This document shows, piece by piece, positions 10,335-20,366 of a DNA stretch of 37,056 bases (within the stretch, counting starts at the first letter, position 1; every line of letters starts with the position of its first letter). The position numbers and the translations under genes are program-made. A model generated the notes under the pieces. That model was not told where the DNA came from, searched no databases, and saw only the letters and a program-made list of their open reading frames with translations. The stretch is from Candidatus Omnitrophota bacterium (GTDB lineage: Bacteria; Omnitrophota; Omnitrophia; Omnitrophales; JACQLI01). Where the stretch lies: contig JACQLI010000007.1 of NCBI GenBank assembly GCA_016204125.1, positions 1 to 37,056 of the forward strand. Direction: 5' to 3'.

Positions 10335-11141
10335 TCATACAAAAGGTATCCACTTCTTATCCTTTTTATCTTCACGCTTTAAGAGTCGCCAGGGATGGGT
10401 CTTGATCTCCTGGACAAAGGCACGCATCTCTTGATAAAGTTCCTCTTCACTCATAAGCTTCCCGACCGTGCCCTCTCCTTTCTCAATCTTGGTCAGTATT
10501 CTCTCCAAAGCCTGGGTTGAATTGTTGAGATGCTTCAAGCCTTCTGTCATGTCTTTCTCGGAACCACCCAAAATCTTATTGAGTGAGCTTGTGAGCGACG
10601 AGAGATTCTTAATCGTCTCACGAACTGATTTCTCAGTTTCCTTATCCTCGAGCGCGTTCCTCAGCCTTCCTAACATGGCCTCGAGGTGACCTGCTATCTG
10701 GTCAGCCCTGTCAACCAGAACTTCCATAGGTACAGGATCAACACCCTGCAAAATATCGCCATCCTTCAGGAATGACGCACGACCTGGTTGGGGTGTAATT
10801 TCAATATGGGGCTCACTCAAGATGTGAGTCCCTCGAACGTTAAACAGATAATTTTCCCTAATTTCATGGCCCTTTGCAATGAAAACTTGGACGTTCACCT
10901 TCGTCTGCCCCGTTTCCTTATCCTCCAGGAGGCTCACCTTGCTTACTTCTCCAACCCGCACACCCGCCATTCGCACAGGAGCACCTTTATCCAAGATGCT
11001 GACATAGGTGAAGACGATACTCACCTCGTAACCACGGCGCACCAAGGATACCCCGCTCACAAAAAAAACCACTAAAGATAGAAGAATAAAACCGAAGATT
11101 ACAAACGCCCCAACCAGAACTTCATCACGCGTTTTTTTCAT
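10335..11141 (-). CDS. mlaD: MCE/MlaD family lipid-transport protein
   Basis: N-terminal TM helix followed by MCE domain (VSILDKGAPVRMAGVRVGEVSKVSL); adjacent to MlaE/MlaF homologues. Confidence 0.88.
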   Translation of the reverse strand: MKKTRDEVLVGAFVIFGFILLSLVVFFVSGVSLVRRGYEVSIVFTYVSILDKGAPVRMAGVRVGEVSKVSLLEDKETGQTKVNVQVFIAKGHEIRENYLFNVRGTHILSEPHIEITPQPGRASFLKDGDILQGVDPVPMEVLVDRADQIAGHLEAMLGRLRNALEDKETEKSVRETIKNLSSLTSSLNKILGGSEKDMTEGLKHLNNSTQALERILTKIEKGEGTVGKLMSEEELYQEMRAFVQEIKTHPWRLLKREDKKDKKWIPFV

Positions 11142-11167
11142 TTTTGATTCCCCTTCATCATTCCCTC

Positions 11168-11911
11168 TTATTCGGTTATGGGCCCGACAGCCGATCCTGT
11201 TATGAATTGGCGGATAATGGGATCGCCTGTATTTTTTATTTCCTCAGGCGTTCCTAAGCCAATGATTTTTCCTTCGTAAAGCATAGCGATCCGATCTGCT
11301 ATCTTGTAGGCACTCTTAAGATCATGAGTAACAGTGACGCTTGTGACCTGAAGTTTCTTGTGCATCTGCGCAATAAGCTCATTGATACCGTCGGCCATGA
11401 TCGGATCAAGCCCTGTGGTCGGTTCATCATAAAGAATGATGTTAGGTTCATTACAAATGGCCCGCGCAAGACCTACTCTTTTCTTCATTCCCCCTGAAAG
11501 TTCTGAGGGCATTTGTTCCTCAATCCCTTTAAGGCCAACTAAGGCGAGCTTCTCTTTCGCTTTTTCAGAAATGACATGGGGTGGTAATTGCGTATGTTCA
11601 TAAAGAGAGAAGCCGACGTTTTCGCGCACATTCAAAGAATCAAAAAGTGCTGCACCTTGAAAAAGCATGCCTAACTTTAACCGAAACTCGTCAAGTTCCC
11701 TTGAAGAAAGAGAAAAAATATCGACTCCGTCAATAATGACAGTTCCCTCATCGGGCTCCATGATCCCCATGATGTTTTTTAAAAGAACGCTCTTCCCGCA
11801 ACCTGAGCGGCCAATGACGACAAGCGCCTCTCCTGTCTTGACCTCCAAATCGAGGCCTCGCAAAACGTGATTGGCCCCGAACCACTTATGAAGTCCTTTG
11901 ATTTGAATCAT
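11168..11911 (-). CDS. mlaF: Mla-type ABC transporter ATP-binding protein
   Basis: Walker A GRSGCGKSVLLK, LSGGMKKRVGLARAI signature, Walker B ILYDEPTTGLDP. Confidence 0.9.
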   Translation of the reverse strand: MIQIKGLHKWFGANHVLRGLDLEVKTGEALVVIGRSGCGKSVLLKNIMGIMEPDEGTVIIDGVDIFSLSSRELDEFRLKLGMLFQGAALFDSLNVRENVGFSLYEHTQLPPHVISEKAKEKLALVGLKGIEEQMPSELSGGMKKRVGLARAICNEPNIILYDEPTTGLDPIMADGINELIAQMHKKLQVTSVTVTHDLKSAYKIADRIAMLYEGKIIGLGTPEEIKNTGDPIIRQFITGSAVGPITE

Positions 11912-11929
11912 CGGCAGTTTGGGTCAAAA

Positions 11930-12748
11930 TTAAAAGAAGTAAAAAACGGCTGTAAAAAAGCAGTCGAGTGCAATGATGAGAATAAGCGCCGTCACAACCG
12001 CCAAAGTTGTTGCGCGGCCTACCCCCGCTGCCCCGCCTTGTGTAGTGAATCCAAAATAGCATCCCACAGTGGAAATCACAGCGCCAAAAATAAAAGCCTT
12101 AAAAAGCCCTGTCATGATATCTTTGATCATCAAGATGTCGATGCTCCGCTTGATGTATTGGTGTGAGCTGATACCCAATTTAAAAACTGAAACAAAATAC
12201 CCGCCCAACATACCAATGCAGTCAGCGTAAATAGTTAAGAAAAAGAGCATGAAAAAACCTGCCACAAGCCTAGGCACAACCAAATACCTAACGGGATCAA
12301 CTGCAAGAGAGCGAAGGGCATCAATCTGTTCTGTTACCTTCATGGTTCCGATTTCAGCTGCAATGGAAGCTCCCACCCGACCTGCTACAACCATAGCCGT
12401 GAGAACGGGACCCAGCTCACGCGTCATTGAAAGCGCAACGAGATCCGAAGTAAACTGCTGGGCCGCAAAGAGCCTCAGTTGGTAAGCCGATTGAAGCGAT
12501 AAAACCATCCCCGTGAAAAGTGCGGTCAGGAAAACAAGCGGTAGAGACATCACGCCAATTCGATTCATCTGATCCAAAGTTGACTGCACTCGAAGCGGCG
12601 TTGTAAAAAGGGTAACTAGGGTGTCTCGAAAAAGGAGAGTGATTGCTCCTGCGTGGTAAGCGAGACCGATCGATTGCTCACCTAGACGACCCAACCAAAG
12701 TCTGATCGAAACAAGCCGACGTAACTTACCAAGTCTAGCGTGTATCAT
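11930..12748 (-). CDS. mlaE: MlaE family ABC transporter permease
   Basis: TRELGPVLTAMVVAGRVGASIAAEIGTMKVTEQIDAL is the family hallmark. Confidence 0.93.
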   Translation of the reverse strand: MIHARLGKLRRLVSIRLWLGRLGEQSIGLAYHAGAITLLFRDTLVTLFTTPLRVQSTLDQMNRIGVMSLPLVFLTALFTGMVLSLQSAYQLRLFAAQQFTSDLVALSMTRELGPVLTAMVVAGRVGASIAAEIGTMKVTEQIDALRSLAVDPVRYLVVPRLVAGFFMLFFLTIYADCIGMLGGYFVSVFKLGISSHQYIKRSIDILMIKDIMTGLFKAFIFGAVISTVGCYFGFTTQGGAAGVGRATTLAVVTALILIIALDCFFTAVFYFF

Positions 12749-12751
12749 CGT

Positions 12752-14635
12752 TTAAAACCTAACCTTAGGACCAAGTAATGCGTGCGCTTCATCTGTGTCA
12801 TCTTTTTGATTTTCAGTTGCTCCTGCCCCTACTTCAAAGCCCATAGAAATCTTCCGTTTCAACGGCTTCTCTCCCTCAATAGCCGATTCCCCTTCTTTCC
12901 AATTGGCGCTGATACCTTTCCAGATCACAAGGTGATCGGGTCCTTTAATTTGGATTCCATGAAAGAAATTTTGGAGCCTCAGGTCAATCGCCCCAGTAAG
13001 CTGCAACGTATTACGGCCTCTGAAGACCTTTGAGTCGTAGAGCGGGAGGTAGGGCGGAAAGTCCTGGAACTGAATCACCATACGATCGAATTCAAGTTTA
13101 TCAATGGTTCCATCTTTGATTGTGAAATAACCTTGGACCTCGGGCTTTTTGAGTTCTCCTCTCAACTTGAGCTTGCCTTCAAGCTCACCGCTAAGGTTTG
13201 ACGGAACAGGACGACCTGCAAAATCCTGGATCTGCATCAATGGAAAGTCATTGACGCGCAAAACAAGGTCTTGTCTTACTTCACCTCCTTTAAATAAGAT
13301 ACGTCCGCCCAGATCAAAAAAGACGCCCCATTTGCAATTGATGGCATCGACTCCTTCGGCACTTAACTCAAAACTTCCTTGAAAGTCCTCAAAGGGTTCG
13401 TATTCTACAATGAGATAATTTGTCTTAATCTCTCCTTTGAGCCGCGGCCCCTCGTCTGAGGCTCGCTTGGCTAGAGGCGTAAAACGTGCTTGACCCAATA
13501 CGACCCAGTCAAGGTGGTTGATAGAGGCGTGGTCTAGTTGAAACTCTGTCTGGAAGACAAGCTCTTTAAGGTTGGAATGAATATCGAATCGCCGACGCTC
13601 GCGGTCAAATTGTAAATGATAATCTCCGCTTTCCCAATCAAACTCACCTTTCCCTTTGTAATCATGAGGAAGTTCGAGTTTGGAAAAGAGAACGCTTTTC
13701 CCCTCCCGAGATACTTGACCTCTGAAAGGATAGGTCCGACCGACCCACGCCCCTTCTCCTTCTAGGGTGTGAGATTTAAGATCTACCTGTATGGAAAACT
13801 GAAAAGGAAATTTTCCTTTCTTATGAGTCATGTCCATCGAGATCTTAGGTTCCGTCTGCCAGTTTTCGATCCTCCCTGTCCAATCGACTTCCCAATCATA
13901 AAGAAGGCTTTTGAGATCTTCGATCTGAATCGATTGGTCGGTCAGACGAAAAGCTCCGTCCAACCCCTTAAGAGGAATACGACTCTCGGGAAGGAAAGAT
14001 ACACTTTCGGGCTGGATTTCCAGTTCATAATGCTTGAAGGCGGTATCTGTGAACCCCTTTATTTTGATCTTCCCTTGGGCAATTCCCTCGAGCTGACCAG
14101 CCAGATTCAATTGGATCCTGCCTCGGATATCGGGCTTAGCCTTAAACTCAACCCTTGAGAAAACAAGCTCATCCTGATCCTCTCCCCATGGATAGTGAAA
14201 ATCTCCTCTGGAGATAACCAGCTTTGCAGGCGTGATACTAGACGAGCTGTCCGAACTGGGAATAGGAAAAGGAAACCGACCCTTCTGAAAATGGATTTGG
14301 GGTGAAACGAGAACGACGGTGCTTGGTATTTTGAAATCAAAACGAGCTAGATTAAAAAGGCCATATCCTAGAATAAGTTTCTCAACCTTTCCTATGGAAA
14401 AACCAGGGCCCCCTGCAACTTGATCCATTTGTATTCCTTGCAGTGCAACGCGGAAAGGAGGAAGGTAGCTAACTTGACCAATCTTTACCTTGGTTTTAAG
14501 AATTTCACTGGCTTTGGCCTGTAAAAAATCGATAACATCCTGCTTGCGCAGTCGAGACTGAACAAGCTCATACCCCACAGCTAACGCCGCAATGCCTACC
14601 AAAAGAAAAATCAGAATGAGTAGGCGACTTCTCAC
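12752..14635 (-). CDS. AsmA/TamB-like (DUF748-type) large periplasmic protein with N-terminal TM anchor
   Basis: Signal anchor then a long beta-rich repetitive sequence (ISRGDFHYPWG, LSGELEGKLKLRGELKKPEVQGYFTIKDGTIDKLEF), typical of the AsmA/TamB superfamily; exact family uncertain. Confidence 0.6.
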   Translation of the reverse strand: MRSRLLILIFLLVGIAALAVGYELVQSRLRKQDVIDFLQAKASEILKTKVKIGQVSYLPPFRVALQGIQMDQVAGGPGFSIGKVEKLILGYGLFNLARFDFKIPSTVVLVSPQIHFQKGRFPFPIPSSDSSSSITPAKLVISRGDFHYPWGEDQDELVFSRVEFKAKPDIRGRIQLNLAGQLEGIAQGKIKIKGFTDTAFKHYELEIQPESVSFLPESRIPLKGLDGAFRLTDQSIQIEDLKSLLYDWEVDWTGRIENWQTEPKISMDMTHKKGKFPFQFSIQVDLKSHTLEGEGAWVGRTYPFRGQVSREGKSVLFSKLELPHDYKGKGEFDWESGDYHLQFDRERRRFDIHSNLKELVFQTEFQLDHASINHLDWVVLGQARFTPLAKRASDEGPRLKGEIKTNYLIVEYEPFEDFQGSFELSAEGVDAINCKWGVFFDLGGRILFKGGEVRQDLVLRVNDFPLMQIQDFAGRPVPSNLSGELEGKLKLRGELKKPEVQGYFTIKDGTIDKLEFDRMVIQFQDFPPYLPLYDSKVFRGRNTLQLTGAIDLRLQNFFHGIQIKGPDHLVIWKGISANWKEGESAIEGEKPLKRKISMGFEVGAGATENQKDDTDEAHALLGPKVRF

Positions 14636-17082
14636 GAACTTTTCTCGAAAGTAATGATCTCTCCGCGAAGTTCAGCCCGAATCTTGTCACCTTCCTGAAA
14701 TTTCCCTGAAAGTATTTCTTCGGCCAGGACATTTTCGACGTAACGCTGAATGGTCCGTTTAAGAGGACGGGCGCCAAACTGTGCGTCGTAGCCCTTGTCG
14801 ATCAAGAATTTTAAGACTTCAGGAGACAAAGTGATTTCTATCTTTTTATCCCTCAATCGATTTTTGAGTTCCTTGAGTTCAATTTCGATAATCTGCTCAA
14901 GGTCTTCTCGACGCAACGGATGGAAGACGATGATATCATCCACTCGGTTTAGGAATTCAGGACGAAAAACTTTTTTGACCTCGTCCATAAGCTTGCGTTT
15001 CATCGCTTCATAAGTCTCTGTTTCACCTTTGGGTCTAAACCCGAGCTCGCCCTCTTTGTTGATAAGGTCTACTCCCACATTGGAGGTCATAATGATAATG
15101 GTGTTTCTGAAGTCAACTTTCCTTCCAAAGGAATCGGTCAATCGACCTTCTTCCATCATCTGGAGGAGGATGTTGAAAACGTCAGGATGTGCCTTCTCTA
15201 TTTCATCAAAGAGAACCACGGAATAAGGGCGCCGTCTGACCTTTTCGGTAAGTTGCCCACCTTCCTCATAACCCACGTAACCAGGAGGTGCTCCAACAAG
15301 CCGAGAAACATTGAATTTTTCCATATATTCAGAGCAGTCGACGGCAATCATGGCGTCTTCATCCCCAAACATGTATTCGGCAAGGGCCCTGGCAAGTAAA
15401 GTTTTCCCCACCCCCGTGGGTCCAAGAAAGACAAAGGCCCCGATCGGACGCTTGGGACTCCGAAGTCCTGAACGAGAACGGCGAACGGCGTCGGCAATGG
15501 CCTTCAATGCTTCTTCCTGGCCAATGATTCTTTTATGGATCTCATCCTCCATACGAAGAAGCCGCGCGGTCTCTTTCTCTTCAAGACGTTGGAGGGGAAC
15601 GCCTGTCCATTTAGAGACGATGGTGGCGATATCTTCTGCCGTCACCTGAATCTCCACTTCAGATTTTGATTCCTTCCAATTTTTCCTCAGACGACTCAGT
15701 TCCTCTTTAGTCTTTCTTTCCTCATCTCTCAATTTGGCAGCTCTCTCAAAATCTTGTCCCTTAATCGATGCCTCTTTCTCCCGTTTAAATTCTTCAATCT
15801 GGGACTCAAGCTTTTTAAGGTCTTTTGGCAGTGTGGTCACAGAAAGGCGTGCCCGAGAGCCCGCTTCATCAACCAGATCAATGGCCTTGTCAGGAAGGAA
15901 ACGGCCTGTGATATAACGATCGGATAGCTTGGCGGCAGCCTCTAACGCCTCATCAAGAATTTTGACTCGATGATGCGCCTCGTATTTATCCCGAAGACCC
16001 TTTAGGATTTCGATGGTTTCTTCAACCGTCGGTGGATCGACCATGATAGTCTGGAATCGTCTTGCCAAAGCCGCGTCTTTTTCGATGTATTTCCTGTATT
16101 CGTCAAGAGTGGTTGCGCCGATACATTGAATCTCTCCCCGTGAAAGAGCAGGCTTCAATATATTCGAGGCGTCAATCGCTCCTTCGGCCCCGCCTGCTCC
16201 AACCAAGGTATGGAGCTCGTCTACAAAGATGATCACATTCTCCGAACGGCGGATTTCATCCATCACTGCCTTGATCCGTTCCTCGAATTGTCCACGATAT
16301 TTGGTACCCGCAACCATCAAGGCTAAATCAAGGACAACAATCCGTTTATCGAGAAGAATTTCGGGCACATCCCCAGCCACAATGCGCTGGGCAAGACCTT
16401 CCACAATAGCGGTTTTTCCTACTCCAGCCTCTCCCAAGAGAACAGGGTTATTCTTGGTCCTTCTGGCAAGAATCTGTATCACCCGTTCAATTTCGTTTTC
16501 TCGGTTCACCACAGGATCCAGTTTTCCTTCCCGAGCAAGTTGGGATAGGTCACGGCCAAATGAGTCGAGGGCAGGTGTTTTGGTCTTGCCTTTGACGCTT
16601 CCAACGGAAGGGGTTCCCCCCGTGCCTCCGCCTCCCCCTGGTGCGGAAGAACCCAAAAGTTTGATTACCTCAGCGCGCACTTTATTGAGATCAAGGCCGA
16701 CATTCATTAAAACGTGGCTCGCCACTCCCTCTCCTTCCTTGATAAGCCCCAGCAAAAGGTGTTCGGTTCCAATGTAGTTGTGGCCAAGACGACGCGCCTC
16801 GTCCATCGCAAGCTCAATCACCTTTTTGGCCTTGGGAGTAAAAGGAATATCTCCTGAGACAATCGTACTGGGGCCGAATTGGACAAGCTTTTCCACCTCA
16901 AGACGAATGGTATCTAGAGAAAGCCCCAGATTCTGCAGAACTGCCGCTGCCACGCTTTCGCCCTCTTTAATGAGGCCAAGCAGGATATGCTCAGTCCCGA
17001 TGTAGTCATGGTTGAAACGTTTGGCTTCTTCCTTGGCGAGGATAATGACCTTACGCGCTCTTTCCGTAAATCGATCAAACAT
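14632..17082 (-). CDS. clpC: ATP-dependent Clp protease ATP-binding subunit ClpC
   Basis: Double Clp N-domain, two AAA+ modules (GEAGVGKTAIVEG; GPTGVGKTLLARALA), UVR motif in the middle domain, NRVDDIIVF. Confidence 0.96.
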   Translation of the reverse strand: MFDRFTERARKVIILAKEEAKRFNHDYIGTEHILLGLIKEGESVAAAVLQNLGLSLDTIRLEVEKLVQFGPSTIVSGDIPFTPKAKKVIELAMDEARRLGHNYIGTEHLLLGLIKEGEGVASHVLMNVGLDLNKVRAEVIKLLGSSAPGGGGGTGGTPSVGSVKGKTKTPALDSFGRDLSQLAREGKLDPVVNRENEIERVIQILARRTKNNPVLLGEAGVGKTAIVEGLAQRIVAGDVPEILLDKRIVVLDLALMVAGTKYRGQFEERIKAVMDEIRRSENVIIFVDELHTLVGAGGAEGAIDASNILKPALSRGEIQCIGATTLDEYRKYIEKDAALARRFQTIMVDPPTVEETIEILKGLRDKYEAHHRVKILDEALEAAAKLSDRYITGRFLPDKAIDLVDEAGSRARLSVTTLPKDLKKLESQIEEFKREKEASIKGQDFERAAKLRDEERKTKEELSRLRKNWKESKSEVEIQVTAEDIATIVSKWTGVPLQRLEEKETARLLRMEDEIHKRIIGQEEALKAIADAVRRSRSGLRSPKRPIGAFVFLGPTGVGKTLLARALAEYMFGDEDAMIAVDCSEYMEKFNVSRLVGAPPGYVGYEEGGQLTEKVRRRPYSVVLFDEIEKAHPDVFNILLQMMEEGRLTDSFGRKVDFRNTIIIMTSNVGVDLINKEGELGFRPKGETETYEAMKRKLMDEVKKVFRPEFLNRVDDIIVFHPLRREDLEQIIEIELKELKNRLRDKKIEITLSPEVLKFLIDKGYDAQFGARPLKRTIQRYVENVLAEEILSGKFQEGDKIRAELRGEIITFEKSS

Positions 17083-17112
17083 CAGGACGGCTCCTTATCG
17101 TTAATATCAAAG

Positions 17113-18177
17113 TTAAATGGCAACTACTTTTAGTTTCTCCCGAATGAGATCGGCCCGACGAATATCTCTCTCAGAAGGTCCAAGTGCACGTCCGTAGAGC
17201 TTTTGAAGATGGGCTGGCTGGAGAACCAAAAAGAGGTTATTGAGTTCCGAATATTTCAAGCTTGAGACAAACCCAAGATCGACTCCCAGCCTCGCCAAAC
17301 TCAAAAGTTGCACTGCCTCTCCAGAAGAGATAACACGTGCAGACTTGAGGGTCCCGAGCGCCCGCCAAATCTGATCCTCAAATTTTGCTTTTCTTTTTTC
17401 TAAGAGATACTGTCTGGCTTCCTTTTCATGTGAAACCATTTGATGAATAACCTTCTCGAGTCCTTCGACAATTTCTTCCTCGGTTTGTCCCAATGTGATT
17501 TGATTGGAAATCTGAAAGAAATTGCCGCTTGCTTGGCTCCCTTCTCCATAAAGGCCGCGGGTCGCTAAATTCAGTTTAGCCAAGGCTTGGAGCACTTTAT
17601 TCACCTGTTTGGTCAGGACAAGGCTTGGCAGGTGGAGCATACATGAAACACGAATCCCAGTGCCCACGTTGGTTGGACAAGCTGTCAAGTAACCTAAATC
17701 CGTATGGAAAGAAAACGACAAATTTCTCTCAAGTTCATTGATCACTTCATTGATGATGCGCCAAGTCTCGGTGATATTGAATCCCGATTGAAAGACCTGA
17801 AGACGAAGGTGATCCTCCTCAAGAATCATAAGACTCACGACCTCGTTAGGACTCAAGGCAACGGCCTTCTCGCCTTGTTCGACCGCATGTTCTCGACTGA
17901 TGAGGTGCCTTTCAAGAAGGAATTGCTTATCAAGTTCGGTTACATCTCGATACTTGATAAAAAGGGTATCTTTCAACGCGGGCGTTTGACTCACTGCCTC
18001 TTCCACCAGATCAATCACTTCGTCTTCTTGTTCTTTTCCGAGTTTTGAGATAAAGGGGAAACCAGCCAGGTTTCTTGCAAGTCGAATCCGTGAACTGACG
18101 ACAACGTCTGCATCAGGTCCAGTTCCCCTAAGCCATTCGGTCGTATTCTTTAAAAGACGATTGATCTGCTCACTCAT
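17113..18177 (-). CDS. mcsB: McsB-type protein arginine kinase
   Basis: VVSSRIRLARNLAGFPF, TACPTNVGTGIRVSCMLHLP (phosphagen kinase Cys/NVGTG region), adjacent to mcsA and clpC. Confidence 0.93.
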   Translation of the reverse strand: MSEQINRLLKNTTEWLRGTGPDADVVVSSRIRLARNLAGFPFISKLGKEQEDEVIDLVEEAVSQTPALKDTLFIKYRDVTELDKQFLLERHLISREHAVEQGEKAVALSPNEVVSLMILEEDHLRLQVFQSGFNITETWRIINEVINELERNLSFSFHTDLGYLTACPTNVGTGIRVSCMLHLPSLVLTKQVNKVLQALAKLNLATRGLYGEGSQASGNFFQISNQITLGQTEEEIVEGLEKVIHQMVSHEKEARQYLLEKRKAKFEDQIWRALGTLKSARVISSGEAVQLLSLARLGVDLGFVSSLKYSELNNLFLVLQPAHLQKLYGRALGPSERDIRRADLIREKLKVVAI

Positions 18178-18698
18178 TGTGGTTTTTTCTTACCCTTTTT
18201 CAATTTTTCCTCAAGCTGTTTAATCTGGTCACGAAGCCTGGCTGCTTCTTCAAATTCTTCGTGCTGAATCAATTTGGTTAACCGATTTTGAAGATCTTTT
18301 AAACTTTGGGTTGTTCGAACAACAGGATGAGCTACCTGGGAAGGACGTTTCCCCCTATGTTGCAAAGAGTGCTGTACCCGCTTAATCAGAGGGAGCAGTA
18401 ACTTTGAAAAGGCTTCATAGCATTCAGCGCAACCGAGTCTTCCTGTTCGACCAAATTCATCATAAGTGAGACCGCAATTTTGACATTTGAGAGAAACGGT
18501 CTTTTCGTCAGCGCCCGTTAGCTCCTTTGCCAAATCGGTAAAACCGCTCAGAAGGTCATTGACGTTGAAGTGGGTCTTAAACTCTGTACCCTTCTCCTGT
18601 GCACAGGCTTCGCATAGATGGATTTCTACCATCTGATCATTGACGATCTCAGTGAGGTGAATCGTAGCTTCGTTAGCTCCGCAAACATTACAAATCAT
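18174..18698 (-). CDS. mcsA: McsA-like zinc-finger/UVR protein (arginine kinase activator)
   Basis: MICNVCGANEATIHLTEIV...CEACAQEKG, CQNCGLTYDEF...GCAECYEAF CxxC pairs and C-terminal UVR motif LIQHEEFEEAARLRDQIKQLE. Confidence 0.92.
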   Translation of the reverse strand: MICNVCGANEATIHLTEIVNDQMVEIHLCEACAQEKGTEFKTHFNVNDLLSGFTDLAKELTGADEKTVSLKCQNCGLTYDEFGRTGRLGCAECYEAFSKLLLPLIKRVQHSLQHRGKRPSQVAHPVVRTTQSLKDLQNRLTKLIQHEEFEEAARLRDQIKQLEEKLKKGKKKPQ

Positions 18699-18724
18699 GG
18701 GTTTCTACCTTTGTTGGCCTTACA

Positions 18725-18755
18725 ATTATAACATCACTAGCAAAATTAGCACCAA
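18725..18755 (-). promoter_or_regulatory. Candidate promoter of mcsA-mcsB-clpC operon: extended -10 TGTTATAAT (18725-18733), weak -35 TTGGTG (18750-18755, 19-bp spacer)
   Basis: Reverse-strand reading of the intergenic gap between ilvE-like start side and mcsA ATG at 18698. Confidence 0.5.
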
Positions 18756-18770
18756 ACAGGCACAAAAACA

Positions 18771-19649
18771 CTATAAAGAGTATCTAACCCCATCTTTTTT
18801 GGTCAGATCGTGAAAGGCTTTCATGAGAGATTGGGTTATCTTCCCAGGTTCACCATTCCCAATCGTTCTTCCATCAATCTTAACGACGGGAATCACTTCC
18901 GCTGCAGTGCCTGTTAGAAATACTTCATTAGCATTGAAAAGATCGTGCCGAGTCAAAATCTTTTCTTCGACCTCTATCTTTTTGTGCCTGGCAAGGTCCA
19001 AAATGGCCGCTCTGGTAATCCCCCTAAGTACCCCCGCATAAGTAGGTGGAGTCATAAGTGTGTCATTTTTAACCATAAAAATGTTGTCGCCTGTGCATTC
19101 TGCAACATAACCCTGATGGTTCAAAAGGAGAGCCTCCACATAGCCTGAATGGGTAGCCTCGATTTTCGCCAGGATGTTGTTAAGGTAATTCAATGACTTC
19201 AGGGCAGGGTTGACCGCCTCAGGATGGTTTCGGACTGTCGGCACAGTGATGATCTCAAGGCCGTGTTTATAAAGACGATCAGGATAGAGAACAATCTTAT
19301 CGGTGATAACAATGATCGTCGGCTTCTTACACTTCTGGGGATCGAGTCCGAGATCTCCTGTGCCGCGCGTAACAACAGCCCGAATATAAGCATCCCGCAA
19401 ATGATTCCGTTTCAGAGTTTGGACAATCACTTCTGTCATCTTTTTATGATCAAACGAAATTTTTAACATGATCGTATGCGCCGACTCGTAAAGTCGATCG
19501 AGATGTTCCCTGAGTTTGAAAACTAGGCAATTGTAAGCTCGGATTCCCTCAAAGACGCCATCTCCATAAAGAAGACCGTGATCAAAAACCGAAATCTTTG
19601 CCTCGCTTTTTGGATACCACTTTCCATCAATGTAAACTTCTAGTTCCAT
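18771..19649 (-). CDS. ilvE: PLP-dependent class IV aminotransferase, branched-chain amino acid aminotransferase type
   Basis: FDHGLLYGDGVFEGIRAY, SLNYLNNILAKIEA, ECTGDNIFMVK, EVFLTGTAAEVIPV. Confidence 0.85.
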   Translation of the reverse strand: MELEVYIDGKWYPKSEAKISVFDHGLLYGDGVFEGIRAYNCLVFKLREHLDRLYESAHTIMLKISFDHKKMTEVIVQTLKRNHLRDAYIRAVVTRGTGDLGLDPQKCKKPTIIVITDKIVLYPDRLYKHGLEIITVPTVRNHPEAVNPALKSLNYLNNILAKIEATHSGYVEALLLNHQGYVAECTGDNIFMVKNDTLMTPPTYAGVLRGITRAAILDLARHKKIEVEEKILTRHDLFNANEVFLTGTAAEVIPVVKIDGRTIGNGEPGKITQSLMKAFHDLTKKDGVRYSL

Positions 19650-19679
19650 GCAGCTATTCTCCTTTTATTCGCTTATCAG

Positions 19680-20366
19680 TTAGATACTCACCTGATCTTG
19701 GGTTAATACCCCGTCATGAAGTCGATAAACATTTTCAAATCGATGCGCCATCTGTTCGTCATGAGTCACGATCGCTAAAGCGAGCCCTGTTTCACGGTGA
19801 AGGCTCGTTAAAAGCCCAAAGACCATTTCGGCAGTTTCGTCATCGAGGTTACCTGTTGGCTCGTCACAAAAAACAATTTCGGGTCCGTTCACAAGCGCCC
19901 GAGCAATGGCGGCTCTTTGCTGTTCACCGCCTGAAAGTTCAGACGGGAAATGTCCTTCTCTTCCCTTCAGCCCCATTCGTCTGATCAGTTCGCGCGCACG
20001 ACCTGAATTTGGGCTATCCGCCATCAAGCTGGGAAGCAAAACATTCTCGAAAAGGGTAAGCTCTGGAAGGAGATGAAAGAACTGAAAAATAAATCCAATC
20101 TTTCGATTCCGATAGAGAGCCAGTTCCTTCTCATTCATTTGGCTTAAATCATTCCCCTTAAAAAAAATTCTCCCTTCGCTTGCTCGATCGAGTCCGCCCA
20201 AAAGGTGAAGGAAGGTTGACTTTCCCGATCCTGACCTTCCAACGATAAACGCAAGCTCGCCTTCTTTGAGAGAAAAATCCACCCCCTTTAAAACAGAGAG
20301 AGGTCCATCGGGTGTTGGAAAATCTTTCCGCACCTTCTCAGCCACCAGAAGTGTAACCTTACTCAT
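19680..20366 (-). CDS. lolD: Lipoprotein-releasing ABC transporter ATP-binding protein LolD
   Basis: [56 protein letters not shown]; adjacent to LolC/E permease. Confidence 0.92.
   Translation of the reverse strand: MSKVTLLVAEKVRKDFPTPDGPLSVLKGVDFSLKEGELAFIVGRSGSGKSTFLHLLGGLDRASEGRIFFKGNDLSQMNEKELALYRNRKIGFIFQFFHLLPELTLFENVLLPSLMADSPNSGRARELIRRMGLKGREGHFPSELSGGEQQRAAIARALVNGPEIVFCDEPTGNLDDETAEMVFGLLTSLHRETGLALAIVTHDEQMAHRFENVYRLHDGVLTQDQVSI

Noticed and set aside
16600-16660. G/C-rich simple-sequence tract
   Set aside because: Encodes the Gly-rich linker (PGGGGGTGGTPS) after the ClpC N-domain; not an independent repeat element.
16229-16777. Plus-strand 182-aa ORF
   Set aside because: Shadow ORF lying entirely antisense to clpC; low-complexity Arg/Ser/Thr/Pro composition and no recognisable family.
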